Shown one piece after another: positions 24,055 through 32,649 of a stretch of DNA of 64,000 bases. A model generated the notes under the pieces. The model was not told where the DNA came from. It worked only from the letters and a program-made list of their open reading frames with translations, and ran no database searches. The position numbers were made by a program, and so were the translations under genes. Location: contig SCTY01000030.1 of assembly GCA_004297625.1 (NCBI GenBank), positions 96,984 to 160,983 of the forward strand. The letters are read 5' to 3'. Each line of letters begins with the position of its first letter. Within the stretch, counting starts at the first letter, position 1. The stretch is from Betaproteobacteria bacterium (lineage in GTDB: Bacteria; Pseudomonadota; Gammaproteobacteria; Burkholderiales; SG8-39).

Positions 24055-24261
24055 ATGAAAATGACTCAACAGGAAAAGCTCGAGGAGGCGCTGAAAGAAA
24101 CCTTTCCGGCGAGCGATCCGTTCTGGATCGCCCCGGAGGTCGCGCGCGTCAATTTCCGAAATCGGCCCGCGCGGACCAGGCGTGCTTCCTCACCTTCAGC
24201 GACTGGACGCGGTCGTTCCCGAGCCGGCTCAAGTACTCCTCCCGGCCTTTCAGGCAGGTAA
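24055..24261 (+). CDS. Small ETFPASDP-motif protein with a run-on tail
   Basis: The N-terminus (KLEEALKETFPASDPFWIAPE) matches a small, widespread proteobacterial family of about 60 residues marked by FPASDP. After residue 32 the reading frame runs antisense through the end of the convergent CoA-transferase gene (24149), giving an Arg/Ser-rich tail with no resemblance to the family. The native 3' end therefore seems lost. Function of the family is not known to me. Confidence 0.5.
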   Translation: MKMTQQEKLEEALKETFPASDPFWIAPEVARVNFRNRPARTRRASSPSATGRGRSRAGSSTPPGLSGR

Positions 24262-25066
24262 CCCATTCCTTGAGCCAGCGCTCGAATTGCGCGCGCGTCC
24301 TGGTCGCCTTGTGGTATTCGCCGAAATACTCGTTGTCCCGGTTGTAGTAGCCCTGCACCGGCGAGGGGTGCGCGCCGAAAGGCACCTCGGCTACGGCGGA
24401 AACCAGGAAGCCGGGAATGACCGTCCGGTTCGGATCGCTCGCAATCACCTTCGCCGAAACGATCTCTTCGGCTACCACGATGACGTGCTTCGCGGCGTGC
24501 ACCGCATCGGGCAACACGCCGAGGTTGCCCCACACGTGCGCGTTGCCCGAGGCGTCGGAGCGCTGCGCCTGCACGATCGTCACGTCGGGCGAAATGGCGC
24601 GCACCGCCTGCATTTTCTCTCCCGTGAACGGAGCTTCGAACTCCGCCAGGCCGGGGTTGCGCGCAATCACACTCGAGCCGCCCGCGGTGTAAGTCGGCAG
24701 AAACGGCACGCCGAGCGCGCCGGCGTGCAGCGCAAGCGCGAGGGTGAAATTGGTGTGATCCACCATCTCCACCGCGTGCGGGATGCCGTCCTCGATCGCG
24801 CGGCGGAAGTTGTACGCCGAGCCCATCATGACGTTCCCCACCCACGCGGCCGTCACTCGCTTCGCGCACCCGGCGCCGATGAGCTGGTCGAGCAGGATGT
24901 CGGAGATCGGGCCGACGAGCGCCAGGTCGCGCTTGCCCTGCCGGATGATCTCGTGGCCCGCGGCGAAAGGGATCATGCTTTCGAGCTGCAGGCCGAGCGC
25001 GACGCTCGCCCCGTCGGGCACGAAGCGCGCGACCGCCTCCTGCAGGGCGCACAGCTTTTCAGTCAT
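24149..25066 (-). CDS. CoA-transferase family subunit A (GctA/IpdA-like)
   Basis: This 305-residue protein belongs to family I CoA-transferases: DGASVALGLQLESMIPFAAGHEIIRQGKRDL, the GxG region GPISDILLDQLIGAG, and a GNVMMGSAYNFRRAIEDG segment typical of the glutaconate CoA-transferase A/IpdA branch. Its ATG overlaps the stop of the B subunit gene. IpdAB relatives hydrolyse a cyclic diketone CoA ester in steroid ring degradation rather than moving CoA, so both functions are possible. It lies downstream of a benzoate/2-aminobenzoate-type CoA ligase. Confidence 0.75.
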   Translation of the reverse strand: MTEKLCALQEAVARFVPDGASVALGLQLESMIPFAAGHEIIRQGKRDLALVGPISDILLDQLIGAGCAKRVTAAWVGNVMMGSAYNFRRAIEDGIPHAVEMVDHTNFTLALALHAGALGVPFLPTYTAGGSSVIARNPGLAEFEAPFTGEKMQAVRAISPDVTIVQAQRSDASGNAHVWGNLGVLPDAVHAAKHVIVVAEEIVSAKVIASDPNRTVIPGFLVSAVAEVPFGAHPSPVQGYYNRDNEYFGEYHKATRTRAQFERWLKEWVTCLKGREEYLSRLGNDRVQSLKVRKHAWSARADFGN

Positions 25067-25806
25067 CGGGTCCAAAAGCCGTCGCGATCGTAAGCGCGGA
25101 TCGCACGCAGCTCCTGCCGGGTCGGCGGCTTGGTCTCGCGAACTTCGGGAGAGACTTGGAGATCCCATCCCGTATTCGCGAGCACGTCTTGCACCGTGGT
25201 TCCGGGATGATAGGAGTGCAGGTAAGCCTCGCCTCCGGCCGAGAAACGCAGCACCGCCTTGGTGGTAATGACGGCCGCAGGACCTCCCTGCGCGAGCCGG
25301 CCGGCACGCCACGGGCCGAAGCCCGGGCTGGTGACGTAATGGACTTTCTCCGGCAAGCGGAATCTCTGGTGATCGAGCAGCGCCACGAAGCGTTTCGCGA
25401 GCGCCGCGATGTCGCAGGCGCCGCCGCTGCCGGGCAGGCGTATCGCCTTCCCCGAAGCGTCGCGCACCTCGGTGGAGTTCAGATTGCCGCGCCGGTCCAC
25501 CTCCGCCGCGCCGAGGAAGCCGAGGCTGACGCGGCCGCGCTGCAGCAGCGCCATGCACTCGAGCATGCTGAGGCACGAAAGCGCGCCGGTGATGTTGGGC
25601 CCGTCCGACATCGTGAACAGCAGCTCGCGCGCCGGCGTGCTGCGCAGAATTCCGTTTTCGAACACGCCCACCGCATCGGGGGCGTGGGTGTGCTTGGCCA
25701 CCACGAAGGCGATCAGCGGCAGCCGCATGCCGACGAACACCACGTCGCCGTCGCGGATCTCGCGCGCGGCCGTCGCGACCATGAGTTCCGATGCGGTGTA
25801 GCTCAA
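25063..25806 (-). CDS. CoA-transferase family subunit B (GctB/IpdB-like)
   Basis: This 247-residue protein starts with the family-typical SYTASELMVATAAREIRDGDVVFVGM. That places the start at the TTG at 25804-25806, which overlaps the stop of the ligase gene. Later segments (NITGALSCLSMLE, GFLGAAEVDRRGNLNSTEV, LPGSGGACDIAALAKR) match the beta subunits of glutaconate CoA-transferase and IpdB. It forms a heterodimer with the A subunit encoded next. The glutamate position used as the CoA nucleophile cannot be fixed without an alignment. Confidence 0.75.
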   Translation of the reverse strand: MSYTASELMVATAAREIRDGDVVFVGMRLPLIAFVVAKHTHAPDAVGVFENGILRSTPARELLFTMSDGPNITGALSCLSMLECMALLQRGRVSLGFLGAAEVDRRGNLNSTEVRDASGKAIRLPGSGGACDIAALAKRFVALLDHQRFRLPEKVHYVTSPGFGPWRAGRLAQGGPAAVITTKAVLRFSAGGEAYLHSYHPGTTVQDVLANTGWDLQVSPEVRETKPPTRQELRAIRAYDRDGFWTR

Positions 25807-27446
25807 ATCTCTCGCAAGCGGTAGCGCTGGATCTTGCCGGTGGCGGTGCGCGGCAGCTCTTCGACGAACTTCACTTCGCGCGGATATTTGTACGGCGCGA
25901 GCACGGATTTCACGTATTGCTGGATCTCGGCCGCCGTCGCATCGCTCGCGTCGCGCGCATCGCGCAGCACCACGCAGGCGCGAACGATGTTGCCGCGCTT
26001 GTCGCTCGGCACGCCGACCACTGCGCACGCGTGGACCTTCGGATGCTCGGCGACGGCGCGCTCGACTTCCTGCGGCGAAATGTTGTAGCCGGCGGATACG
26101 ATCATGTCGTCGGCCCGGTCGACGTACCAGAAGCAGCCTTCCTTGTCCCTCTCGCAGACGTCGCCGGTGAGGTTCCAGCCGTTCTGCACCGCGCGCCCCT
26201 GGCGCTCCGGATCGCCGATGTAGCGGCAGCCGGTCGGGCCGATCACCGCGAGCCGGCCGCGCCCGCCCGGCGGCAGCGGATTGCCTGCGCTGTCGAGAAT
26301 CTCCACCGTGTAGCCGGGCACCGCGTGCCCCATCGACCCGATGCAGGCGACTTTCATCGACTCGGAGACGAAATGCGTGAGCATCTCGGTCGTGCCCAGG
26401 CCGTTGACGGCGCGCAGCCCGGTCGCCGCGCGCCATTGCTCCCACAAGCCGGTGCGCAGGTTCTCGCCCGCCGAAGTGCATTTGCGCAGGGTGGACAGGT
26501 TGTAGGCGCCGACGAGCGGCAGCATGCTCTGGTAGAGCGTGGGAACCGCGTACAGGCTCGTCGCGCCGTGGCGTTGAATCGCGGACAGAAGCGCTTCCGG
26601 CGTCGGGCGCGGAATGAGCACCGAAGTGGCGCCGTAGCGCAACGGATAGAGAAGCGATACGGCGAGCCCGTAGGTAAACGCAAGCGTCGGCGAACCGACG
26701 ACCACATCGCCGGGCTCGACGGTGTACACCTTCGGCCAGCATTCGGTGACCGCGACGATATCGCGGTGGAAGGCCGCCGCGCCTTTCGGGTTGCCCGTCG
26801 TTCCCGAGGTGAAGCTGACGAGCGCCACGTCGTCGGCCGCGGTCGCGACGCTGCCGCCGCCCGCGGGCTTCGCTTGCGCACGCCGGTCGAGGTCGGCGTC
26901 CGGGTGGCTGGCGTCGCAGGCGGGCGTGAAATACGCGATCCGCTCGAGCACCGGCACCCGGGGCGCGGCCTGCGCGAGCTCTTCCGCCAGCGACACCTCG
27001 CATAGCGCGAAACGCACCTGCGCCTTCTCGAGGATATAGGCGAGCTCGCGCGCCCGAAGCATCGCCATCGTGTTGACCACGATGCCGCCCGCACGCACCA
27101 CCGCGAGCCAGCAGGCCGCGACCATCGGCGTGTTGGCGGAGCGCAGCAGCACGCGAGCGCCGGGCACCAGCCCGAAGTCCTCGACCAGCACCCGGGCGAT
27201 GCGCTGCACCCGGTCGAGGAGATGCCTGAACGTCCAGGTCACCCCTTCGTAGTGAAAGACCGGCCGGTCGCCGGCGCCCGCCTCGACCGCCGCATCGAGC
27301 AGCGCAACGCACGCGTTCAGGCGATCCGGATAGTGGTTTAGATGCGGCGCGGAATAATCGAACCGCGGCCACAGCTCCTGCGGCGGAAGCTGCGAGCGGA
27401 TGAACGGATCGACGTGGGCAGAAGGGACACCGCCTGGCAGACGCAT
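25803..27446 (-). CDS. AMP-forming acyl-CoA ligase, benzoate/2-aminobenzoate-CoA ligase type
   Basis: This 547-residue adenylate-forming enzyme begins with HVDPFIRSQLPPQELWPRF, the typical opening of 2-aminobenzoate/benzoate-CoA ligases. Motifs: SFTSGTTGNPKGAAAFH (A3), NGLGTTEML (A5), LTGDVCERDKEGCFWYVDRADDMI (A7-A8) and the catalytic lysine loop RTATGKIQRYRL. It would activate an aromatic or cyclic acid to its CoA ester, which could enter the benzoyl-CoA pathway encoded at 32650-43538. It heads a three-gene leftward operon with the CoA-transferase pair. A Crp/Fnr-like site lies 39-52 bases upstream. Confidence 0.8.
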   Translation of the reverse strand: MRLPGGVPSAHVDPFIRSQLPPQELWPRFDYSAPHLNHYPDRLNACVALLDAAVEAGAGDRPVFHYEGVTWTFRHLLDRVQRIARVLVEDFGLVPGARVLLRSANTPMVAACWLAVVRAGGIVVNTMAMLRARELAYILEKAQVRFALCEVSLAEELAQAAPRVPVLERIAYFTPACDASHPDADLDRRAQAKPAGGGSVATAADDVALVSFTSGTTGNPKGAAAFHRDIVAVTECWPKVYTVEPGDVVVGSPTLAFTYGLAVSLLYPLRYGATSVLIPRPTPEALLSAIQRHGATSLYAVPTLYQSMLPLVGAYNLSTLRKCTSAGENLRTGLWEQWRAATGLRAVNGLGTTEMLTHFVSESMKVACIGSMGHAVPGYTVEILDSAGNPLPPGGRGRLAVIGPTGCRYIGDPERQGRAVQNGWNLTGDVCERDKEGCFWYVDRADDMIVSAGYNISPQEVERAVAEHPKVHACAVVGVPSDKRGNIVRACVVLRDARDASDATAAEIQQYVKSVLAPYKYPREVKFVEELPRTATGKIQRYRLREI

Positions 27447-27484
27447 AGTGCTCCGGATAGTGGCGGTTCTTGGAGCCGCTTGTC

Positions 27485-27498
27485 TTAATCCAGGTCAA
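27485..27498. promoter_or_regulatory. Crp/Fnr-like site (TTAATCCAGGTCAA)
   Basis: One perfect GTCAA half and one degenerate TTAAT half, between the divergent ligase gene (start 27446) and the small membrane protein gene (start 27555). Confidence 0.5.
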
Positions 27499-27554
27499 GA
27501 CGCCCGGGGGCGAGGCGTGCTGGACTGGACGCACAGTCCAATCCGGAGGGGACC

Positions 27555-27749
27555 ATGGATCCGCTCACGCTCCTCGTATTCGTTGCCCTCGCCTTGACGG
27601 CGATCGCCCTCTTCAACGGCGTCACCTCGATGGCGCATGGCGGCGTCGAGGACGACCGCGCGAGCTACGGCCTCATGTGCAGGCGCTGCCTCTGGCAGGC
27701 GGTGGCCGTCGTGCTCGTGCTCGTAGCGATGCTCGGCCAGCTCGGCTAG
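27555..27749 (+). CDS. Small two-helix membrane protein
   Basis: A 64-residue protein with two hydrophobic helices (LTLLVFVALALTAIALFNGV and AVAVVLVLVAMLGQLG) joined by a polar loop containing MAHGG and MCRRC. It resembles the DUF2909/twin-transmembrane small proteins of proteobacteria. GGAGGGGACC precedes the ATG. Its role is unknown; an Fnr-like box upstream suggests anaerobic expression. Confidence 0.65.
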   Translation: MDPLTLLVFVALALTAIALFNGVTSMAHGGVEDDRASYGLMCRRCLWQAVAVVLVLVAMLGQLG

Positions 27750-27750
27750 C

Positions 27751-28242
27751 TCAGCGGCGCCCGAGCTCTTCGAGGGCGCGCGCGATGGCTGCGGCGTCGG
27801 CCTGGTCCTTCGGCCGCGCCCCGCCCTTGGTCTTCAGGAGTCCTTCGAGACTGAGCACGCGCACCCGCGTACCTTCAAGGATTACTTCCTGGATGAAGGG
27901 GCGCAATTCTTCCCAGGAATGCCCCGAAGCACCCGGCAACACGTCGATGGTGAATTCGTCGTTGATGCGGATGGCGTAAATCTTCTGCGCGCGAAACACG
28001 TCGGGATCCGACTCGAGCTCTTTCGCCGCCCCGTCTGGCAGCTTCGACAGCGCCACGATCCACTTTCGGCTGTTGGCCGCGGAGGGGTTCACGAGGACAT
28101 CGATGTCCTCCGTGACCCGCACCAGTCCGTGGGCCGCAAGCGCATAGCCGCCAATCAGCGCGTACTCGACGCCGGCCTCTTCCAAGTGGCGCGCGACGCG
28201 CTTCACGTCCTCCCAGGTGGCAGGACGCGTGTAGTCAGCCAC
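27751..28242 (-). CDS. Nucleotidyltransferase-fold protein (MNT/AbiEii-like)
   Basis: This 163-residue protein has the minimal nucleotidyltransferase signature GGYALAAHGL followed by a T-E-D-I-D-V-L-V metal-binding strand and a third acidic strand (EFTIDVLPG). The LEGLLKTKGGARPKDQADAAAI segment is typical of DUF6036/AbiEii-like proteins. Such genes often act as toxin or accessory genes with a small upstream partner, and the gene at 28235-28471 overlaps it by eight bases. Confidence 0.75.
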   Translation of the reverse strand: MADYTRPATWEDVKRVARHLEEAGVEYALIGGYALAAHGLVRVTEDIDVLVNPSAANSRKWIVALSKLPDGAAKELESDPDVFRAQKIYAIRINDEFTIDVLPGASGHSWEELRPFIQEVILEGTRVRVLSLEGLLKTKGGARPKDQADAAAIARALEELGRR

Positions 28243-28471
28243 GCTCGCGCGCGGTTTGCGCCATGGCCTGCGCCGTCCAGCGCTCGCGGTCGCGCGTCAT
28301 CTCCTCGTGGCTCGCGTAGCGGAAAACCCCTTTCGGGGCCCGGGTCAGACGGCGTGCAAAACTATCGAGCGCGGCCCGGGCCGCGTGCGAGGGAGGAGCA
28401 CCCAGCGGCTCCGGCCGGCGGCGACCCACCGTGCGGGCAATCGGCTGCTCGTCGGGCCATTTGGCGCTCAC
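28235..28471 (-). CDS. Small partner of the nucleotidyltransferase
   Basis: This 78-residue basic protein ends in LTRAPKGVFRYASHEEMTRDRERW, a pattern commonly found in short proteins encoded just upstream of nucleotidyltransferase genes. It starts at a GTG at 28469-28471 and overlaps the nucleotidyltransferase gene. The pair may be a toxin-antitoxin-like module, but no experiment or clear family supports that here. Confidence 0.6.
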   Translation of the reverse strand: MSAKWPDEQPIARTVGRRRPEPLGAPPSHAARAALDSFARRLTRAPKGVFRYASHEEMTRDRERWTAQAMAQTARERG

Positions 28472-28481
28472 GCGCGCTATT

Positions 28482-29441
28482 CTAGCCCCTCAATGCCACG
28501 GCCTTCTTCGCGGGGCGAGCATGACCGTCAAGGTTCAAGTAAGCGACTTGACGGCGCAGCAGGGTTGCGAGGTGCGACGCGACCGGCGTAAGCGGCGAAG
28601 TTGACTTCCGCATCAGCACAATTGGATATCGCGGTAACCGCTGTGCAATTGGCATCACATGCAAACCATTGCACAGCGGCTCTTGGTCAAGCATCTGACG
28701 GGGCAGAACGCAAAGGATGTCGGTGCGCGCCACGACCGAAACAAGGCCTGCAATCGAGTTGCACTGCGCCATGACCCTGGGCGGAGGAAGACCGGCGTCT
28801 TGAAATGCCTCAATAATCGATGCTCCAGGTCCGCCTCTGGACGGACCATACAAAATCCATTCGGCCTTTTCGAGCTCCGCTAATCTCGTCGCGTTGCGAA
28901 GCGAATGACCTTTGCGACAGGCAATCGCCGTACTGTTGTAGAAAAGAACGTCGCTCGCGAACTCGAAATTGGGCACGCCAGCCGGAACCGGACCGACGGC
29001 AAAATCCATCGTCCCGGCCCTTAACTCCGGAAGGTGAGCATAGTAAAGCCCGCCCACGATGTTTATGCCGACGTTCGGATAATCCTTTCTAAACTGCATC
29101 AGTACGTTAGGCAGCAGCGAAGTTGCCACGGTCGGCGACACGCCGACGGTCACCGTGCCTTCTCTTTCTCCACGCATCTGCGCGAGCTCTTGGCGAGCCC
29201 TTTCGGATTCCGCCTCAATGAGACGGGCGCGCACGAGGAGAACCTCGCCATACGGCGTAAGTTCTACGCCGCGCGCGGTACGAGCGAACAGCTGAACGTG
29301 CATCTCGTCTTCTAGGCGATGCAGGCTTTTGGTAAGGGCCGGTTGCGACAGTCCGAGCACTTTAGCGGCCTTCCGTATGCTGGCGCTTTCAGCAATGGCA
29401 ATGAAATCGCGCACTTGGTGGAGCTTCATCGCAATAGCCAT
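28482..29441 (-). CDS. LysR-family transcriptional regulator
   Basis: This 319-residue protein has the LysR N-terminal helix-turn-helix (residues about 5-64: MKLHQVRDFIAIAESASIRKAAKVLGLSQPALTKSLHRLE) and a C-terminal effector domain (VGVSPTVATSLLPNVLMQF). It is divergent from a three-gene catabolic set (29537-32634), which it probably controls. Base composition and codon use (TTA, CTA and AGA codons) differ from the GC-rich surroundings, a sign of transfer. Confidence 0.85.
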   Translation of the reverse strand: MAIAMKLHQVRDFIAIAESASIRKAAKVLGLSQPALTKSLHRLEDEMHVQLFARTARGVELTPYGEVLLVRARLIEAESERARQELAQMRGEREGTVTVGVSPTVATSLLPNVLMQFRKDYPNVGINIVGGLYYAHLPELRAGTMDFAVGPVPAGVPNFEFASDVLFYNSTAIACRKGHSLRNATRLAELEKAEWILYGPSRGGPGASIIEAFQDAGLPPPRVMAQCNSIAGLVSVVARTDILCVLPRQMLDQEPLCNGLHVMPIAQRLPRYPIVLMRKSTSPLTPVASHLATLLRRQVAYLNLDGHARPAKKAVALRG

Positions 29442-29536
29442 CAGTTATCGGGCTCTCGAATAATACATCTCCCGAATAGAGGACAGCCAAATTACGCTTG
29501 CCTCGATACGAGAGGCTGAATTTCGACTCGTGGAGC

Positions 29537-30328
29537 ATGATTCCGATGGCTATGGCGGCAATTGTTGAATATCGGGTGATCGATAGCGTGGCGGAGGTCT
29601 CGATGAACCGGCCTCCGGTCAATGCGATCAACCACCAGCTGGCACGTGAAGTGGTCGACGCATACAACCGGGCGAGACACGATGAGTCGGTCCACGCTGT
29701 GATCCTAACGAGCGCGCTGCCGACGGTATTCTCGGCCGGCCTGGATCTCAAGCTGGCCATCGAGCTCGACGGCCGGGCGCTGCGCCGTTTCGTCGAGGTC
29801 TTCTATTACGAGATGCACGAGGCGCTTTACCGAATGGGCAAGCCGGTGATTGCAGCGGTCAACGGCCATGCCCGCGCAGCCGGCGTCACATGGGCAGTCT
29901 CTTGCGACATGATCATTGCCGCCCAAGAGGCGGAGATGGGTTATCCAGAAATTGACCGCGGCTTGCTTCCCGCGATGCACCTCGTACATTTATCTCGTCA
30001 GGCTGGACGCCACCGCGCCGCCCAACTTCTGTTCACTGGTGACATCGTGAGCGCGGCAGAGATGTACAGGCTCAATGTCGTGAATGAAGTCGTACCGCGC
30101 TCAGAGGTTTTGCCGCGGGCTCGCACCCTCGCACGGCGCTTGGCAAAGAAGTCGCCGCTCATAATGAAGTTGCTGCGCGATTCGTTCATGCATGCCAACG
30201 ATCTCGACTACCGGCACGCGATGGAAAGCGTCGTAGAAACCACCTGCTTAGCGAAGGACAGCGAAGATTCCAGGGAAGCGCTGCGCGCGTTCGTGGAAAA
30301 GCGGGTGCCGATGTTCAAGGGACGCTAG
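29537..30328 (+). CDS. Enoyl-CoA hydratase/isomerase family protein
   Basis: This crotonase-fold protein of about 263 residues has the oxyanion-hole segments TVFSAGLDLKLAIEL and NGHARAAGVTWAVSCDM and the GYPEIDRGLLPAM region. The usual GG-x-x-L-x-x-x-C-D is changed to AAGVTWAVSCD, and the catalytic glutamate pair cannot be placed with certainty. Several in-frame starts exist (29498, 29537, 29546, 29552); GGAG at 29532-29535 favours one of the last two or three. It begins a set with a Bug receptor and a CaiB-type CoA-transferase. Confidence 0.75.
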   Translation: MIPMAMAAIVEYRVIDSVAEVSMNRPPVNAINHQLAREVVDAYNRARHDESVHAVILTSALPTVFSAGLDLKLAIELDGRALRRFVEVFYYEMHEALYRMGKPVIAAVNGHARAAGVTWAVSCDMIIAAQEAEMGYPEIDRGLLPAMHLVHLSRQAGRHRAAQLLFTGDIVSAAEMYRLNVVNEVVPRSEVLPRARTLARRLAKKSPLIMKLLRDSFMHANDLDYRHAMESVVETTCLAKDSEDSREALRAFVEKRVPMFKGR

Positions 30329-30336
30329 GAGATACT

Positions 30337-31314
30337 ATGAAAGCCATAGCGAGAATCACCGCGCTGGCATTTTCTGTGCTCGCGTCTTTGACGCCGACGC
30401 TGGCGTACGCCCAGGGCGATTATCCGAGGAAGCCTATCCACGTGGTGCTTGGGTTTTCGGCAGGCGGCGTTACAGACGTCCTAGCTCGAGCGCTGGCTGG
30501 CAGGCTCGCGGAGCTCTTGAGCGTACCGGTACTAGTGGAAAATAGACCTGGAGCAAATGGCAATATCGCGGCCGAATACGTCGTCAAAGCGCCGGACGAT
30601 GGCTATACCCTTCTCTACAACACGTCTGCCGTGATACTCGACCCGCTCCTCGGAGTAAAGGTGCCCTTCGATGTATTCTCCGACCTGTCCGCGATTTCCC
30701 TGACGCAGAACGTCCCGCTCGTCTTGGCGATTCATCCGTCGGTGCCTGCGGCCAACGTGCAGGACTTCGCCGCCTACGCGAGGGCCAATCCGGGAAAGTT
30801 GAACTACGCGTCTGCGGGTGCTGGCAATGTGACCCACCTTGGAACTCTGCTATTCCTGCGAGCGACAGCTATCACCGCGACTCACATCCCCTACAAGGGT
30901 GCGGCTGAGGCGCTTGTGTCTGTTAGCGGCGGACATACCCAATTTTTCTTCAATTCGATTGGCGTAACCGTTCCGTATTTCAAGGACAATCGACTCAAGG
31001 GACTCGCTGTGACGAGCACTAAACGGATCATGGCAATCCCGGACGTACCAACACTGGATGAAACTGTCGCTCCCGGCTTTAATCTCGGAGTGTGGGCGGG
31101 TGTGATGGCGCCAGCAAAGACGCCCGCTAGCATCATCCGCAAATTAGGCAGTGAGATCATCAAGGCGCTGCAGTATCCGGACGTACTGGCGGCGTTCGCT
31201 GCTCAAACCGCCGAAGTAAAGGGTTCCACTCCTGAGGAATACGGAGCATTTCTAAGGGATGAGAGGACCCGCTGGGCCGAAATCATCGCGAGCGCGGGAC
31301 TGAAGCGGGATTGA
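30337..31314 (+). CDS. Bug-family tripartite tricarboxylate transporter receptor
   Basis: This 325-residue periplasmic protein has a Sec signal peptide ending AYAQ, then the Bug/TctC pattern YPRKPIHVVLGFSAGGVTDVLARALA, VENRPGANGNIAAEYVVKAPDDGYTLL and HIPYKGAAEALVSVSGGHTQFFF. Bug proteins are amplified in Burkholderiales and bind carboxylic acids. No TctA or TctB permease gene is nearby. AGGAGATACT precedes the ATG. Confidence 0.88.
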   Translation: MKAIARITALAFSVLASLTPTLAYAQGDYPRKPIHVVLGFSAGGVTDVLARALAGRLAELLSVPVLVENRPGANGNIAAEYVVKAPDDGYTLLYNTSAVILDPLLGVKVPFDVFSDLSAISLTQNVPLVLAIHPSVPAANVQDFAAYARANPGKLNYASAGAGNVTHLGTLLFLRATAITATHIPYKGAAEALVSVSGGHTQFFFNSIGVTVPYFKDNRLKGLAVTSTKRIMAIPDVPTLDETVAPGFNLGVWAGVMAPAKTPASIIRKLGSEIIKALQYPDVLAAFAAQTAEVKGSTPEEYGAFLRDERTRWAEIIASAGLKRD

Positions 31315-31368
31315 TCTTTCCCGCTCGATCTGGCTTCTTCGTCGCCAGACTGGGATCGGCGCCCGCTA

Positions 31369-32634
31369 ATGAATGCTGCAATGAGCGTTGACGGGCCCGG
31401 ATCGCCGAGTCCGTCCCTCACGGCTACCAGCGCGAATACCGACTTTGCACCGTTGCGGGGTATACGAGTCGCGGACCTGTCCAAAGTGCTCGCAGGGCCC
31501 CTTTGCACGCAGTACCTGTCGGATCTTGGCGCGACGGTGATAAAGGTCGAGCCTTGCTATACAGGCGACGACAGTAGGGCCTGGCCGCCCCTCAAGGGCG
31601 GGGACAGCGCGGTTTTCCTTAGCGCCAATCGCAACAAGCAAAGTCTTGCGGTTGACCTTAAGACCGCTTCAGGTCGCGAGATCGCGTTACGCCTTGTCGA
31701 GACAGCCGATGTCCTCGTGGAAAGCTACCGCAAGGGTGTCGCAGAGCGACTCGGCCTCGGCTATGCCTCCGTCAAGAAGAGAAACAATCGCCTCGTTTAC
31801 GCCAGCATTTCGGGATTTGGCCGAACCGGACCTTTGTCCGAGCTGCCGGGTTATGACCTAATTGCCCAGGCCTTCAGCGGGATCATGGACATAACCGGTG
31901 AAAGAGGCGGGGGCCCTGTCAGGAGCGCTTTCTCGCCGCTCGATCACACGACCGGTATTTGGGCCGCGCTCGGGATACTAGCCGCCCTGCGCCACCGCGA
32001 TGCCACGGGCGAGGGAAGCTATCTCGAGGTGTCGTTATTTGAAACGGCCATCGCGTTTCTCGGATACACGGCTCAGATTTACTGGACCAAAGGGGACACA
32101 CCGAAACGTTCGGGCTCCAGCCATGAATCGCTCTGTCCGTACCAAGCCTTCAAGGCAGCGGACGACTATCTTCTTATTGGCGTTGGCAACGACAAGCTTT
32201 GGCGGCAGTTTTGCGACGCCGTCGGCTTGAACGACTTCGTGGACGATCCGCGTTTTCGAACCAATGCGGATCGAGTGGCTCACTTTGCTGAAACTGTAGC
32301 CCTTGTAGGCGAGCGGATAAGCCGAAGAGGCGTGGCGGACTGGACGGAGATCCTGACGACCGCCGGGGTACCTAATTCGCCCATCAACTCGGTAGATCAG
32401 GTTCTCGCTCTACCCCACACGCGCCAATGTGGAATCATCCTCGACTATGAGCATCCGGTTCACGGACCGCTCAAGTCGGTCGCGATGCCGGTCTCCTTCG
32501 GAGGCGAGCCGCGTACCGTGCGCAGCGCGCCCCCGAAGTTGGGGCAACACACGGTAGAAATCCTCCGCGACCTGGGATTCGCCGATTCCGAAACCGAGAA
32601 TTGGCTGCGCCAGGGCGTCGTGCACGCGCCGTAA
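31369..32634 (+). CDS. CaiB/BaiF family (class III) CoA-transferase
   Basis: This 421-residue protein has the class III CoA-transferase fold: LRGIRVADLSKVLAGPLCTQYLSDLGA, VIKVEP, the NRNKQSLAVDLK segment and PGYDLIAQAFSGIMDITGE, where the aspartate is the expected CoA-carrying nucleophile. It would move CoA between carboxylic acids, fitting the preceding enoyl-CoA hydratase and Bug receptor. About 25 extra residues precede the domain, so the start may lie further downstream. It ends 15 bases before the convergent ferredoxin gene. Confidence 0.85.
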   Translation: MNAAMSVDGPGSPSPSLTATSANTDFAPLRGIRVADLSKVLAGPLCTQYLSDLGATVIKVEPCYTGDDSRAWPPLKGGDSAVFLSANRNKQSLAVDLKTASGREIALRLVETADVLVESYRKGVAERLGLGYASVKKRNNRLVYASISGFGRTGPLSELPGYDLIAQAFSGIMDITGERGGGPVRSAFSPLDHTTGIWAALGILAALRHRDATGEGSYLEVSLFETAIAFLGYTAQIYWTKGDTPKRSGSSHESLCPYQAFKAADDYLLIGVGNDKLWRQFCDAVGLNDFVDDPRFRTNADRVAHFAETVALVGERISRRGVADWTEILTTAGVPNSPINSVDQVLALPHTRQCGIILDYEHPVHGPLKSVAMPVSFGGEPRTVRSAPPKLGQHTVEILRDLGFADSETENWLRQGVVHAP

Positions 32635-32649
32635 GACGCGCTGCGAAAC

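Noticed and set aside
29461..29500. NsrR-like half-site and repeated CGAATA upstream of the enoyl-CoA hydratase
   Set aside because: Single half-site only; the direct repeat may be a LysR operator but is too weak to call.
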